A DNA stretch of 64,000 nt, from the NCBI RefSeq assembly GCF_001649575.2, contig NC_051431.1:13871124-13935123 (forward strand), in the 5' to 3' direction. The notes beneath the pieces were generated by a model. It saw nothing but the letters and a program-made list of their open reading frames with translations. It did no database searches and was not told the DNA's origin. Numbering within the stretch: position 1 is the stretch's first letter; each line of letters starts with the position of its first letter. A program made the position numbers and the translations under genes. The DNA comes from Kryptolebias marmoratus. Lineage: Eukaryota; Chordata; Actinopteri; Cyprinodontiformes; Rivulidae. This document shows, piece after piece, positions 11,591-56,737 of this stretch.

Positions 11591-12535
11591 TCCATCAAAT
11601 GAAGAGCCAGGGGATGACATTGAAATACTGCTGTAGATATGTAGATGTTTTATTTATTTGTTCATTTATTCATTCATTCATTAGCAAAAGCATTAGCAAT
11701 TTAAGTTAGCTCAGGATTATAGCTTCTATCCTTCATAACAGGTTCTTTACACATACAAAAGAAATTTTAGTGTAAAGAAAACATTACTTTCTGTTTATTT
11801 GAAGATAAAGTTTTTTTATGACATTAATTATAACAATACTCCAAAAATGCTTCATATCTTGCTACACATTTCCTTTACTGTTCTTTCCTTGTATAGTTTC
11901 CCCAAAAATGTTTTTAAAAGACACGCAAATTAAGTAAAAACAAAAATGCTTCTTGGACAGTGCAACTACCAAATTTCAAACGCTATATTTTGATTAGTTT
12001 TATCATGCCATCGAGAACTCCCATTTTATGACCAGTCGCTGAATGTTCCTTCATTTTGGACCAAGTTATCTGCAAAGTTTAACACATCTGAGCAACAAAA
12101 GTCAAAAGCCTGAATGTTATTCAGAGAAAAACGTTCACACAAACTTGGTCAGTTCTGCTCTTTGAGATTTTTTTTTTTTTTTTTGGTGATTGTGTAAACA
12201 GTAGTAAATCCATCCACATGATATTTGCTGCGGAAAAAAACCCCAAATCAAGTTCATACAGGGTGAAAACCCAAACCGCATGAAGTAATGAAAGATGAGG
12301 ACGAAGTTGTGCAAAGATCAAACCAACAAAGGTCTCTTTCTTCTCTTTAAATCTCTTTGTGATGACTTTTATACAAACGAGATTGTGTTGCAGCTCCACT
12401 CAGACCTGCTCTGTTCCACTTTCTTACACCATATTTTCTCCTTACTCTGTTCTTTCTTACAGAGCTCTACACAAATATTTACGAGAAAGTCACCAGCTTT
12501 AAAGTAGTTTTCTGGGTTTTACTTTTTTTAAAAGT

Positions 12536-13543
12536 TGCATTCAGATCTTTTGAAATAGGGTTCTATGCAAAGGATATGAACAATCAACATACCTGTTGTA
12601 GATAGCTTTTTGGACAGCCTCAGCTTGGAGAAAAAAAAGTAGAATTCTGACTGTAATGACAGGCTAATGACTAGTCTAAAATTAAAATTAAAATTACATC
12701 CCGGTTTATGCAAATGCTATTATACTCATCAATTTTGAATTATATGGTTATTCTGGCATACATATTATGATATTCTTGCAGGAAATACAGCTAGCTGCTG
12801 CCACTAATTGTTCTTCCGAATACGCACAGAACAGCACGTAAATAAAGGGAAACTGACAGTGATGTAATTTATCTTCTGCCACCAAAGGTGAAAGGCAGGT
12901 GATAATGATTTTGTTTGTGTGTGTGTTTGTCTGTCTGATACCCATTTATCTCATGAACCACTAGACAAGTTTTAATTAAACTTTCAGGACGTAATCATTG
13001 GATGAACATACACAATAGATTAACTTTTGAAGTTTGTTCAATATAAGATGTCCACCACAGCTAATAGACTTTAGCCAAAACAAAAAATGGCTATAACTCA
13101 GTCAGTTTTACGAATATTGAGATCAAATTTGATGTGTTAGTAGCTGAATGTTATTAGCAACACATACTCTGAGCGTGGGATTGCACATAGTTATTTTCAA
13201 GGTTTAATCAAAAACAGCTACAAGTCTGTAATTTCTCATCATAAAATGATCTTAGACTAAAACTCTGGCATGAAAGGCAGCAAGCGATATGCATTCCTTC
13301 AAGGAATGCTAGGCCTTTAATTCAAGCAGCGTTCTCACAAACCACTATAAAACCTTTGAGATTGGAGTTGTGTTAATGTGGCAACAATCTACTTTGTCCT
13401 TGGACCTACTTGAGCCAGTGGTGGGGCTGAGGACAGAAACTGAACTCGACTTCTCCACACTGAGGCAGTTCAAAGGGCTATTTACAACAGGTATGATACT
13501 GATGGTTCATACCCTCTGCACAGAACTCGACTGTAAAAGATCA
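12536..13543. mobile_element. Family-2 TIR element interrupted by a family-1 insertion
   Basis: The left half of family 2 (cattcagatcttttgaaata to about 12670) and the right half (13330-13543, with cactgaggcagttcaaaggg and cagaactcgactgtaaaaga) flank a family-1 copy at 12880-13325. The two halves are in the order and orientation expected for one element, so family 1 probably inserted into an older family-2 copy. Confidence 0.55.
12880..13325 (+). repeat. Dispersed repeat family 1, copy D (near full length)
   Basis: One of the best copies. It has aggtgataatgattttg, a TG-rich stretch, tctcatgaaccactag, ggatgaacataca, ataactcagtcagttttacg, gatcttagactaaaactctg and gcattccttcaaggaatgct followed by aggccttt. 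The 19-bp palindrome gcattccttcaaggaatgc at the right end is perfect. Confidence 0.88.
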
Positions 13544-15204
13544 TATTAAATTCCTCCTTCAGCTTGCTGACCCTCTTCCTCAGTTTTGACATCTTCTTGA
13601 ACATCTTTAACACTATGCCTTTGTACCGGTGGCTTGGATCTCAAATGACATTCATGGAGCCAGTCAGACTTCATTAGTCTCACAGAAAAAGCTAACTCAA
13701 CACTCATCTGAGGCACACCGCTAATTAGGCTTGTTGTCATTTGAAAAAGCCCTAACTTTGGCAAACGCAACCCTTATCTGCACTCCCAGGGGGACTCACA
13801 CTTTACTCATAATAGTAATGAAGAGACCAAGTTTTGATTCATGCTCTGTGTGTGTGCGCACCAGAGCTAATACCCCTGTGGTCTTGTCTCTCACACTCCT
13901 CCATGTCCCTCATAGGGTTTCCTCCTCATGTCAGTTCTCTCAGATTGGATCTGTCTTACTGTCTCACGCTATAAGGCTACATTCAATTATGCAAACACAC
14001 ATTTTTTTTCCATACTAAAGTACACATGGACTGAAGATAATAACACTGAAGTTTTTTGGGTCAGCATCTGCTCCACTACACACTGGACCTCAAAACCTGT
14101 GTGGTGTAAATTTTGTCATCTTTACTTGTTTGCTAGGACACATCTGCTCCCTCAGCAGACGAGGACCCAGAGTTAGTGACTGGGCCACCCACTGAAAAAG
14201 AAATACACTGGAATGGCCAACCACAGAACAGTCTGTGCTAACAAGGCAAGAATTTGTGCTGCCAACTTGATAAGTGCTACATAGTGTCCTTAATTACTGC
14301 CATGTGGCAGCAGACTATAGATATCTGAGTAAAAAGATTAACCCAGCCAAGGAGCACAGTGTTTTGTTATTAATTGTCATAATTACCTAAACCTGAACAA
14401 CAATAAACTTGTCATCACTGATACTTATATTTAGAAATATTAGTACACTAATATTATTGTATTTGCTACGATTACTGTATAGCAGTAATACAGTAAACTA
14501 TCTAACTGAAAATATATTGTCAGTATTAGAGACATATTTTTCAAATAGCTATTAGTCTATAAATCTGTTTTACCTATTTTATTGGTAAACTATATGATAG
14601 ATGATGGTAAATTAGTTTATAGGCTAGACAAAAGCTCAGTTATTATTGTCTAAATACTGAAGTGTGTCATATAAGGCCTAAATACTTCCAGAATTATGAG
14701 ACCATAATATATAAGACTACAATATATAAGTCTACGTTATTAATTGAAATGCTTATTTACTTAAAGAGAAGATATGTCCTGGTCTGGTTGGAATGATTAC
14801 AGCACTTGGTAATTGTATTACTGTAGCACTAGCACACTGGTTTTGTGTTTTGCTGTCGCTAATGTTTGACCGGCCTTGGTGGAAAGCTCATTATAAAACA
14901 CTCTTGTCCCCTTTTCTTCCAATATGGATGATATGTTTATTTAAAGAAAAACACGGCTGATGCCATGCGTTTTTGGACTGATGACACAGCATGCAGCATA
15001 CGCAAGGTGTTGAGAATGTGAGGCTTCAGCATGTAAATGGTACACAAATGCTACACACAGCACCTAGCAAGATGGCTGCCACAAATCTCGCCTGGCACTG
15101 TCAGTGGTCAGTGTATTTGTTTCAGTGTGCGACAATAAAACTCCTATTCAAAACGTGTCACCAAACACACAACAAACAAAGAAGTGAGTCAAACTGGTTG
15201 TACC
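13544..15204. other. intergenic, no gene seen
   Basis: AT-rich sequence upstream of cbl with short ORFs only. Local low-complexity blocks such as the atatataagactac-type repeats at 14700-14740 were noted. No element could be named. Confidence 0.5.
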
Positions 15205-15495
15205 ATCTTGTCAACATTAGCCAAGACAACAAGGGCTATAATTCAGTCAGTTTTACAGATGTTAAGTTAAAATTTGGTGTGGTAGTAGCTGAGAGTCATC
15301 ATCAAAATGTTCTCTGAGCATGACCACATCTCACAAGATCTCACAATATCATATAAGACTGCAAACAGCATTATGTTTGCTCTAAATATTGATAACTTTG
15401 TCCCTTTCATTATAAAAAGATGTTTGTCTAAAACGCTGGCATGAAAGGCAGTGGGCAATATGCATTCCCTAATGGATACCTAAACCTTTAGTTTA
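15205..15495 (+). repeat. Dispersed repeat family 1, copy E (left-truncated)
   Basis: It carries gccaagacaacaagggctat, attcagtcagttttacagat, gtggtagtagctgagagtca, aaacgctggcatgaaaggca and gggcaatatgcattccct. The left third of the family is absent. Confidence 0.85.
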
Positions 15496-15699
15496 TTAAC
15501 ATTAACCTTCAGGTTTGTTTTTCATGTGTTGTGGAATGGTTTTGAACATTAAACAAGTTTTGTTGTGGCCCTGGGCATTTGTTTGAACTGGAACAATTAA
15601 TTTCCTAATTGAAACATCTAATTACAAGATAAAACTGACCTTTCTTCAAACATTTCACCTCACCCTCACCTTTGACAAAGCATCTTTTGTTTGTTTCTG

Positions 15700-16581
15700 T
15701 CTGTGCTTCTGTCTGCGCGCTCCCGACAGTGTTCATTGGTCGTGAACGCGCGGAGAGAAGGCGTGGCCAAAGGGTGGCGGTGGGGTGTCAAACGGAAGGG
15801 GACGTACAGGAAAAGAGAAGGCCGCACGACATATACGTCACTGGAGGGGNGCGTGGGGCGAGGGGGGGGGGGGAGCAGTACATACTGAGCAATGTTGTTT
15901 AATTCCCACAATTATTTATTCATCCCTGTTCCCGTTTGGGACCGCGAAGCCCTCGCAGTTTGAAGTGCGACTTCCTCTCAAGTCATCGGTGACGGGTGTC
16001 TGTCGTGAGTGCCGCGCGGCACCCGCAGCTCTTGTCACACAGCCGCTGAACTTCCCGTCAAGACGCGGCGCACAGGCGTGAAAGAGCTGCTGCTGGTGAC
16101 AGAAAAAGGGGAACGACATCGTGGGCTGTCAAGACGAGAGGACGCACTCGAGTCCACACGGCGTCTGGACGGAGAAAGGGTGCCATTGTCCTCCAGCTGA
16201 GGGCGAGCAGAGACGGTTCTGGTGCTCCGCTAATTAGCCTGCGTTGCTCCCTGCAGAGAGAGAGAGAGACGGAGAGCAGGGCTCCCTCCCTGCGCAGGGT
16301 GTGAGTCAGTGGGCTTGTTTGAGCCACTACCTGGACATTTAAACTCATTTTAATTCCACCGATGGGATCCTTTAGTAAATAGCCCCCGGTTACCTTCGGC
16401 TACCCCCCGTCGGACCGTGGCTCGGATTTGCCTCTCGGGCGCTGTCCTCGCCGGGGGGTACGGGATCACCACCGCCCGGGTAAAGCTAACTCCCCAGGCG
16501 GCGGTTCGGTCTCCCTGACCCTTGCCCTGCCTCGCCTGTGTCACCCGCCGCTCTGGCCGACCCTAACCGACTCCGAACATC
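15700..16581 (+). promoter_or_regulatory. cbl: CpG-rich promoter/5' UTR region of cbl
   Basis: From about 15710 the sequence changes abruptly from AT-rich to GC- and CpG-rich (gcgcgctcccg, gccgcgcggcacccgcag, cccgtcggaccg) up to the cbl start codon. This is typical of a housekeeping-type CpG-island promoter. No canonical TATA box stands out and the TSS cannot be set. One ambiguous base (n at 15850) sits beside a G run at 15861-15873. Confidence 0.6.
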
Positions 16582-50670
<34,089 letters not shown>

Positions 50671-52110
50671 CACGGCGTCGCGCCCCCGCCCCGCGGCCGC
50701 TCGCTTGCCCGCCTACGCTCGGCTCGGCGTGGCGTGGTTAAAGGGTTGGTGCAGACCGACCTGGAGCCCACGGACTCCAGCACCGTCTCCAGTGTTGGCT
50801 GACGCCCTCCGCCCCGACCCCCCCTGAGACGTTTTTAACCGGCTGTTACTCCAGCGAGCTCACAGCATCTCTGGGACTCCGCGCCCCGCACTCCATACGC
50901 TTTCAACTGCATTTGACCCCTTTTTTCTTCTTCTTCTTAAACTGCTCTAGCAGGCCGCTTTGGTTTCAGTTGCGTCTCCTCTGGACTGAACAAAGGAAGC
51001 TCAAAACACCCAGAAGAATCCTGGGAAGACCGCTTCTCATCTTTCATGTCGAAGCCTCTTGCTGAAATTGTAACCAACACCTCACCAATAGAACTAAAAG
51101 TGTATGTCTATATGAAAATTTAATATATAAGTAAATGTATATTACATGTGTGTAATATATACAGTACGTGCATATACAGTATGTGAAAATAATTCAGTGT
51201 GAAGGGTAGCCGTTGGTACAACTATATATGACCAGGACAGGAGTCAGATTCCAGGGGGTTTGTGTCTTTCTGTCCGACGGAGGAAGGAAGAGTCTGGGTG
51301 ACTGCTCACCAGGATGTGTTAGTCAGCAGCAGCTTGGGGGGGAGGAAAAGCCCCCGTGCGACAGAGCTTTTTCATCATAAATTCAGTCTGAAATGGCCTT
51401 TGATTAAGAATATTTTGGTACTTTTTTTATTTTTCCAACCTGCTTGTTTTGTTGTGTTTTTATATGTCGGCATAGCATGATGATGGTTTCAGGTCTGAGC
51501 TCATTTCTGATTGGTCGTGTGCGTTCCTCGTGTATGTGGGCATGCTTGTGTGTGTGTGTGCTTCAGACCTGCTCCTCGTGAAGACCCCCCTCCACCCCAT
51601 CCACCCCTCCACATCACGAATGTGGAATTCCAGTCTGCGTACTCAGACTCGCGTTCTGCAAACGTACCGCTGCTCTACGTTATAAAGGCGGGGCCTTGTG
51701 TAGCTGTAGAGCCCGGCGGTGAGATTATGGCGATGACCCTGCAGTGCCAGACGGGCTCGTGTCGTGGGATCCGTGGTGGCTGATGAGGTTGTTGGGTTTT
51801 ATTTTTTTGTTTTTTCTTCACTGGCTGGTTCAGGTTTCTGTCTCCAGCTCAGTCCGGTGTTACGAAACAAACAAACAACAAAAAAAGTCATTGATTTACT
51901 TTAATATATTATTGTCATATGATCATAAATATTATTATAATTAATTCAGAAGTGTTTCACTGCTGCTACTCTTGTTAGTGCTAAACAATTAAGCCTTAAA
52001 TGTACATTTGTGAATAGTGTTTACCGTCGTCTTGTTTCTTTAAAGTGACAGTATCATTTTGGTTTTCCAGTCCGTAATGTAGCATACTTGAAAAATAAAA
52101 GCAGCTCTCA
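50671..52110 (+). other. cbl: cbl 3' UTR (proximal form)
   Basis: Sequence after the cbl stop with a GC-rich start and then AT-rich stretches typical of a 3' UTR (tatacagtatgtgaaaat). A poly(A) hexamer AATAAA at 52094-52099 is followed by a T/GT-rich region. A longer form ending at 54585-54590 is possible. Confidence 0.5.
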
Positions 52111-55100
52111 AGCTGTTGACTCATTAGTGTTTTAACTTTTCCTTTTTGTTTGTTTTAATCATTTCTTTTTTTTATCGATTCTTTACGGGGAAAAAAAACA
52201 AATCTGGTTCCTCAGTTTAGGAAACCGTCCACCTTAAGGCTTTAGAAAAGCTGTTCTGTCAAAGAGTTATTAATAGTTACCTTTTTCTGAGAGGTGATAT
52301 CAGTGACGGGACAGAAAGTCTGAAGAAAAGGCCAGAAGTCTTCCTGTAGAGCTAACAGACCGGGGCTCCTTTTGTTCCATCTTTCAGGCTTTTAGACTCT
52401 TTTGAGACTAAAAATGTCCCACCTGTGTGAACGGGGTCCTTGTTGCGACCCGAGCGTCGGCCACCTGAGGCTGTGCGCTGACACGGACGCTGTCGGGTTG
52501 AGAAAACGAGCAGTGTCTGGCAAAAGTGTTAAAGTTTGATATTAGCTGATGTAGCGTTCGTTTACACCTGTGGGACATTTTTCAGGAAGAGTTGTTTTAT
52601 AAACCATATAAAAGAGGCCCCTGGTTTGGCCGCACAGCCTGGCCGAGAGGAAAACTTCTGCTCTTTTCTCCATTTTCTTCAGCTGATAAGGCGCCAACGA
52701 CTGATAACTAATTTGAGGGAACGTGACTTCAAAAATCACCAGACTGTCCCTTTAACTCTGTGTTTGGCTGGGCTTTCAGTGTGGAAGTAGAATTAAGGTT
52801 TAGGGACTGTCTACAAAAAGCAACACCTGCCTAAAAAAAAATAAAAGATTTCTTTTTTTACCAGTTCAATTAGAAACCTGCAGGTTTGTAGGAGAATTTC
52901 TGTCCGTGTTTCTCTACGAGCTCGACCAGCTCAGAGCCTAAATAGGTTGTTTTTAATTAGGTTGTAGTTTTTCTACAGTTGAGGCGAGATGTTCATGGTT
53001 TGTTGATTTGTTTGAAAGTAGGAATTTGGTGTCTTTTCTGCACCCGGACTAGAACCTGCTGCTTGCTCTCAAACCGAATGTAATCTGCGCCCAGATTAAC
53101 TGAAATGAGGGGACGGATTTTCACCTTGTCCTGTTTCTCTCTTGACCCCCACCCCTGACGGCCCCTTGCTGCCTCCGTACTGTAGTGACGGTGAGAAAGC
53201 ACGTTAAATGCTCCGGTTAGAAAACAAATTCCCGCTCACATCAGTCCCCCCCTCCCTGTCTGAAAGGGATCGACTGCTGAGGCTTTCTTTTTTCTTTCTT
53301 TCTTCTTCTAACGTAGACTCCTGGGTTTGCTGGCCCCGCCCCAAAGTCTACATTAAAATCAGTATTTGGGCCAACTAAATATTAAAAAAACGAAAAAAAT
53401 CTAACTCAGGAATAATGTTTGTCTATTTAAAAAAAAAAAGGAAAAAGGTGACATTTAGCCTCGCTGTTGAACCCCAGAAGAGGCTCGTCGCTTGGTTCAA
53501 CCTAAAGTTTCTGCTTAACGAAGCCACACAAATGGCGTATGACTTCTTCTCCACATCGTAACTTGCACTTGTTGTTTTGTATTGTTTGTTTTTTCATGTT
53601 GGCATGACTAGAAACGGCTTTATTTCCAGGTACTATGAATGGAAAGGATATATTTCTGCAAGCAGCTTTTAGGTACACGGTAACTTGAGCCTCTCCCAGT
53701 ATATGAAGAATGTTTTTATCTTTAATTGTTTTAATATTATTGTTCTTTGGGAAGGTGTCAGTCAGTCCCAGCTGTCTTGCCATCCTCTTAGTGCTTTTTT
53801 TTGTTTTCCTAGTTGCCTTGAGACACTTTTTGAATGATGGGCGATGATGAACAGGGAGGTCTGTGGTCCTCCATACTGTATCGATGTTCATGTTTCAGGA
53901 CAGCGTGTCATTCTCATGTAATATTAACCGTTATTTTTTTACATTTTTTTGCACAGCATACCAATTCGTGCTTTGATACTGTCACTCTAAAGAAAAGCTA
54001 GCTGTATAAAGTTGATACAAAAAGGAGGGAAAAGAGAAAAAAACAAACGGTTGAGTTTGTGTCGCATTCCTGTAAATGTATTTTTTGTTCCTAAGTTTTT
54101 TGTTTACTTGTCTGATTATTTCCATGACCTGTGCCATATGTTAAGAGCTCCTCACCGAGGTTCTTACCGTTTTAATTTTATTTTATTTCGAAAAAGCCTT
54201 GATCATTGGAAAGCGTTCGTAGGTATTGATCTCTGAAGGACGGGTTGCGCGGTAATGTTCGCACGAATCTGTCCTCTGCCTCTTCAGCCGCGTCCGGCCT
54301 CATCTGTGAAACATTTCAGTGTCCGTTTGATAACTTCTCATCCGCCTCCCCGCCTCTGATCCATGCTCAGATCCCTCCTGATGCCCTCACCGCCCCCCGC
54401 CCCTCTCCATCACTGTCAGGTCCACTGTTGGGGTGTTTTAATTTCCTGCCAGCAGAGGGGGCTGTTGCTCTGTGTTGCTGCATTTTATCCTCCTCAGTAC
54501 AAAAAAAAAAAAGAGGCATTCTTTTTTTTTGTTGTCGATGGTTTTTAAAGCTCATATCAATTTGGAAGTATGCACATTGCTGTTAATAAAATGTCAACAA
54601 AAGCACCACACGCCTCAAGTACTTCATCAGACATTAAGCTCGGCGTTACATTTATGGAAACTGCTTGTATTAGAGTTTAAACTATCTGAACGGAATAGGG
54701 ATTTATCCTGGTCATTAGAGCATACTGAAGCCCTTTGAAGGACTCTTTCTGTTCATGCAGAACTGGAGGAGAAGATTAAGAACACGGTAAAAGCAGATAT
54801 TTGCGGAACAGGACAGCTTCAGTCCTTCAGGATTATTTTTGTTTCGTCTATCAGAAGATAATCAAGCAACTTGCTTTCCAATGTACTCTGTTATTACATT
54901 TAAAAAACCACAATGTGATCAGGATGCTGCCTTCAGCAGATCAGGTGACTGTCTCTAAACTGTTACGTAACCCAATAAATGTGTAGATTCTTTAGGAAAG
55001 GGACGGTTTGGATCCACAGGAGCAGGGCGGTGATGAAAAAAACATGCTTTAGCTGTTTGAATGTGACACCTGGCTTCTTCAGTTTCCATAATTCTTCCAA

Positions 55101-55140
55101 TAAATCTACTAAAGATTAAATTAATTTAGTAGTTTTTAAA
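52111..55140. other. Gap or long 3' UTR between convergent cbl and mcam
   Basis: It holds degenerate family-3 repeat pieces (52243-52340 and 52680-52757), homopolymer-rich stretches and a second + strand AATAAA at 54585-54590. No gene was seen. How much of it is cbl 3' UTR cannot be told. Confidence 0.4.
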
Positions 55141-55169
55141 AGAAAATTAAAAATTTTGCTGGGCTTGTA

Positions 55170-55340
55170 GCTGAGTCATTCACAAACACTTACTTGGAGC
55201 AGGATATGTTGTGATATTCCATAAAAACGTGAATCGGCTCATTTTCAAGGTTTGACCAAAATGGCTGTCATCTCTCACCATAAGCTGGTATTAGTCTACA
55301 CCTCAGGCATGAAAGGTAGCGGGCAATATGCATCCTTTCT
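55170..55340 (+). repeat. Dispersed repeat family 1, copy K (right portion)
   Basis: Forward fragment with caaggtttgaccaaaatggc, cataagctggtattagtcta, catgaaaggtagcgggcaat and atgcatcctttc. Confidence 0.8.
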
Positions 55341-55439
55341 TTAATTTTTTAACCACAAACTTAATGAAATTAACAACAGAAATTATAAATAACGTTCCTT
55401 TTAAAGAAGTTATAAACTGCTCTGTCACACCCATTCATT

Positions 55440-56710
55440 AGCTTTACCTGCTTTATTACATAAAACTAAACACATTAAGCACATGATTTTACTTTATTTG
55501 GTAGCATTTGTCAAAAAATAAAAATGGAAACAAGAAGTTTGTTGGTAATTGCAGTTTACTTCATAACTCCAAGGCTTTAAAAGGCGTTTTAAAACATCCT
55601 AAAACAGTTAACGTTTGTTAAAAACAGAACGGAAGGAAGTGGACGACTGCGTGGTCGTCTCCAGACCTAAGTTACGTGTCGAGTCGCAGTCATTTCCCCC
55701 TCCTCAGTAGTCAGATACTGTGGAAAGTTAAAGATTTAAATGCAGTTTAAGGCGTTGAGTCCGAGGGGGATTCTGCAGCTCAGGTTTCAGTCGATAACGT
55801 GACTTCATTTGACAGAAACGCGTCTTCGCCTCGCAACGAGGACGACTTCACGCCGTGGTTCTGTTCTACCTTCGTCCTACGGATAAAAACAGCTCACAAC
55901 ACATGAAGTACAGTAACATTAAACAGCTGTTTTACATGAGAGAAACAACACGACTGCATGAATATTCACCCAAAAAAAAAAATCAAATTTAAACTAAAAC
56001 ATCAGTGCGCAGAAAATAAATACAAACAAAACTAACAGTACAAAATGTGGAGTTTCTGCAAGGCTTTGAACGGCACTTCTAAAAGGCATCCGCAACTTTA
56101 TGGCTTGACTTACCCCCTCGATGCTTCAAGTCAAAAAATAAAAAATAAAATAACATTAAATTGTGCTGCAAATTATTCAGCAATCTCAAAAACTACCTTC
56201 TTTAAACTAGACGAACTGTAAAAACGAGGGTTAAGATGGGGGAAAAATGTGAATTATTTGTGGTTGTGCGAAGCGGCTGAGAAGGTGAGGCGTCCGAAAC
56301 GAAACTTTCAGTGTGCAGACTGAAACAGAAAAAACTCATTTAAGAAGTCCATTTTTCTCTGGCTCCTCTTTTTTTCTCCATAGAAAAGCACCAAAACTTA
56401 AAAAAAAAAAAAGAAAACAATCTGGTCATTTCGTTTTTTGGTTGCTTTTTATATGCTGTTATTTTAAATAAAGAAATATTTATATTTTTTTTATATATAT
56501 ATATATATACACACAGATTATAATATGTACACTAACGGAGCTTCTTCAGTGATTGCTTTTTGCCTGAGGTGGTGCTAATTCATATATAAAAACAGTCCCT
56601 GTCAGCTTTGTGCTCTAAATATTGTTCTCTGGACAATCAGCAGTTTCTAAGGCTCGCAGGTTACAGTCAAGAGTTCGTCTTTGGTTTGGAGTTTGGAGTC
56701 TTCAGCAGAG
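55440..56710 (-). other. mcam: probable mcam 3' UTR
   Basis: Downstream of the mcam stop on the minus strand. The minus-strand AATAAA signals at 55493-55498 and 55452-55457 (TTTATT on the + strand) are candidate ends. AT-rich, with a TA/CA microsatellite at about 56493-56515. Confidence 0.45.
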
Positions 56711-56737
56711 TTACGTGACGGAGCTCGAAGATGATGT
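56711..56737 (-). CDS. mcam: mcam candidate terminal coding exon
   Basis: A strong minus-strand acceptor (pyrimidine-rich, ccacacccaccag) precedes ACATCATCTTCG..., which in phase 0 encodes TSSSSSVT and stop TAA (56713-56711). In another phase the same bases read FELRH, close to the human terminus IDLRH. Alternatives are an acceptor at 56990 giving an immediate TAA, or read-through of the previous donor. The C-terminus is therefore uncertain. Confidence 0.4.
   Translation of the reverse strand, partial: TSSSSSVT

Noticed and set aside
9555..13325. Family 1 as a Helitron, because of the 3' palindrome followed by ctag
   Set aside because: Copies remain alignable beyond the ctag (aggcctttaa), so the element does not end there, and the left end lacks a clear 5' TC terminus.
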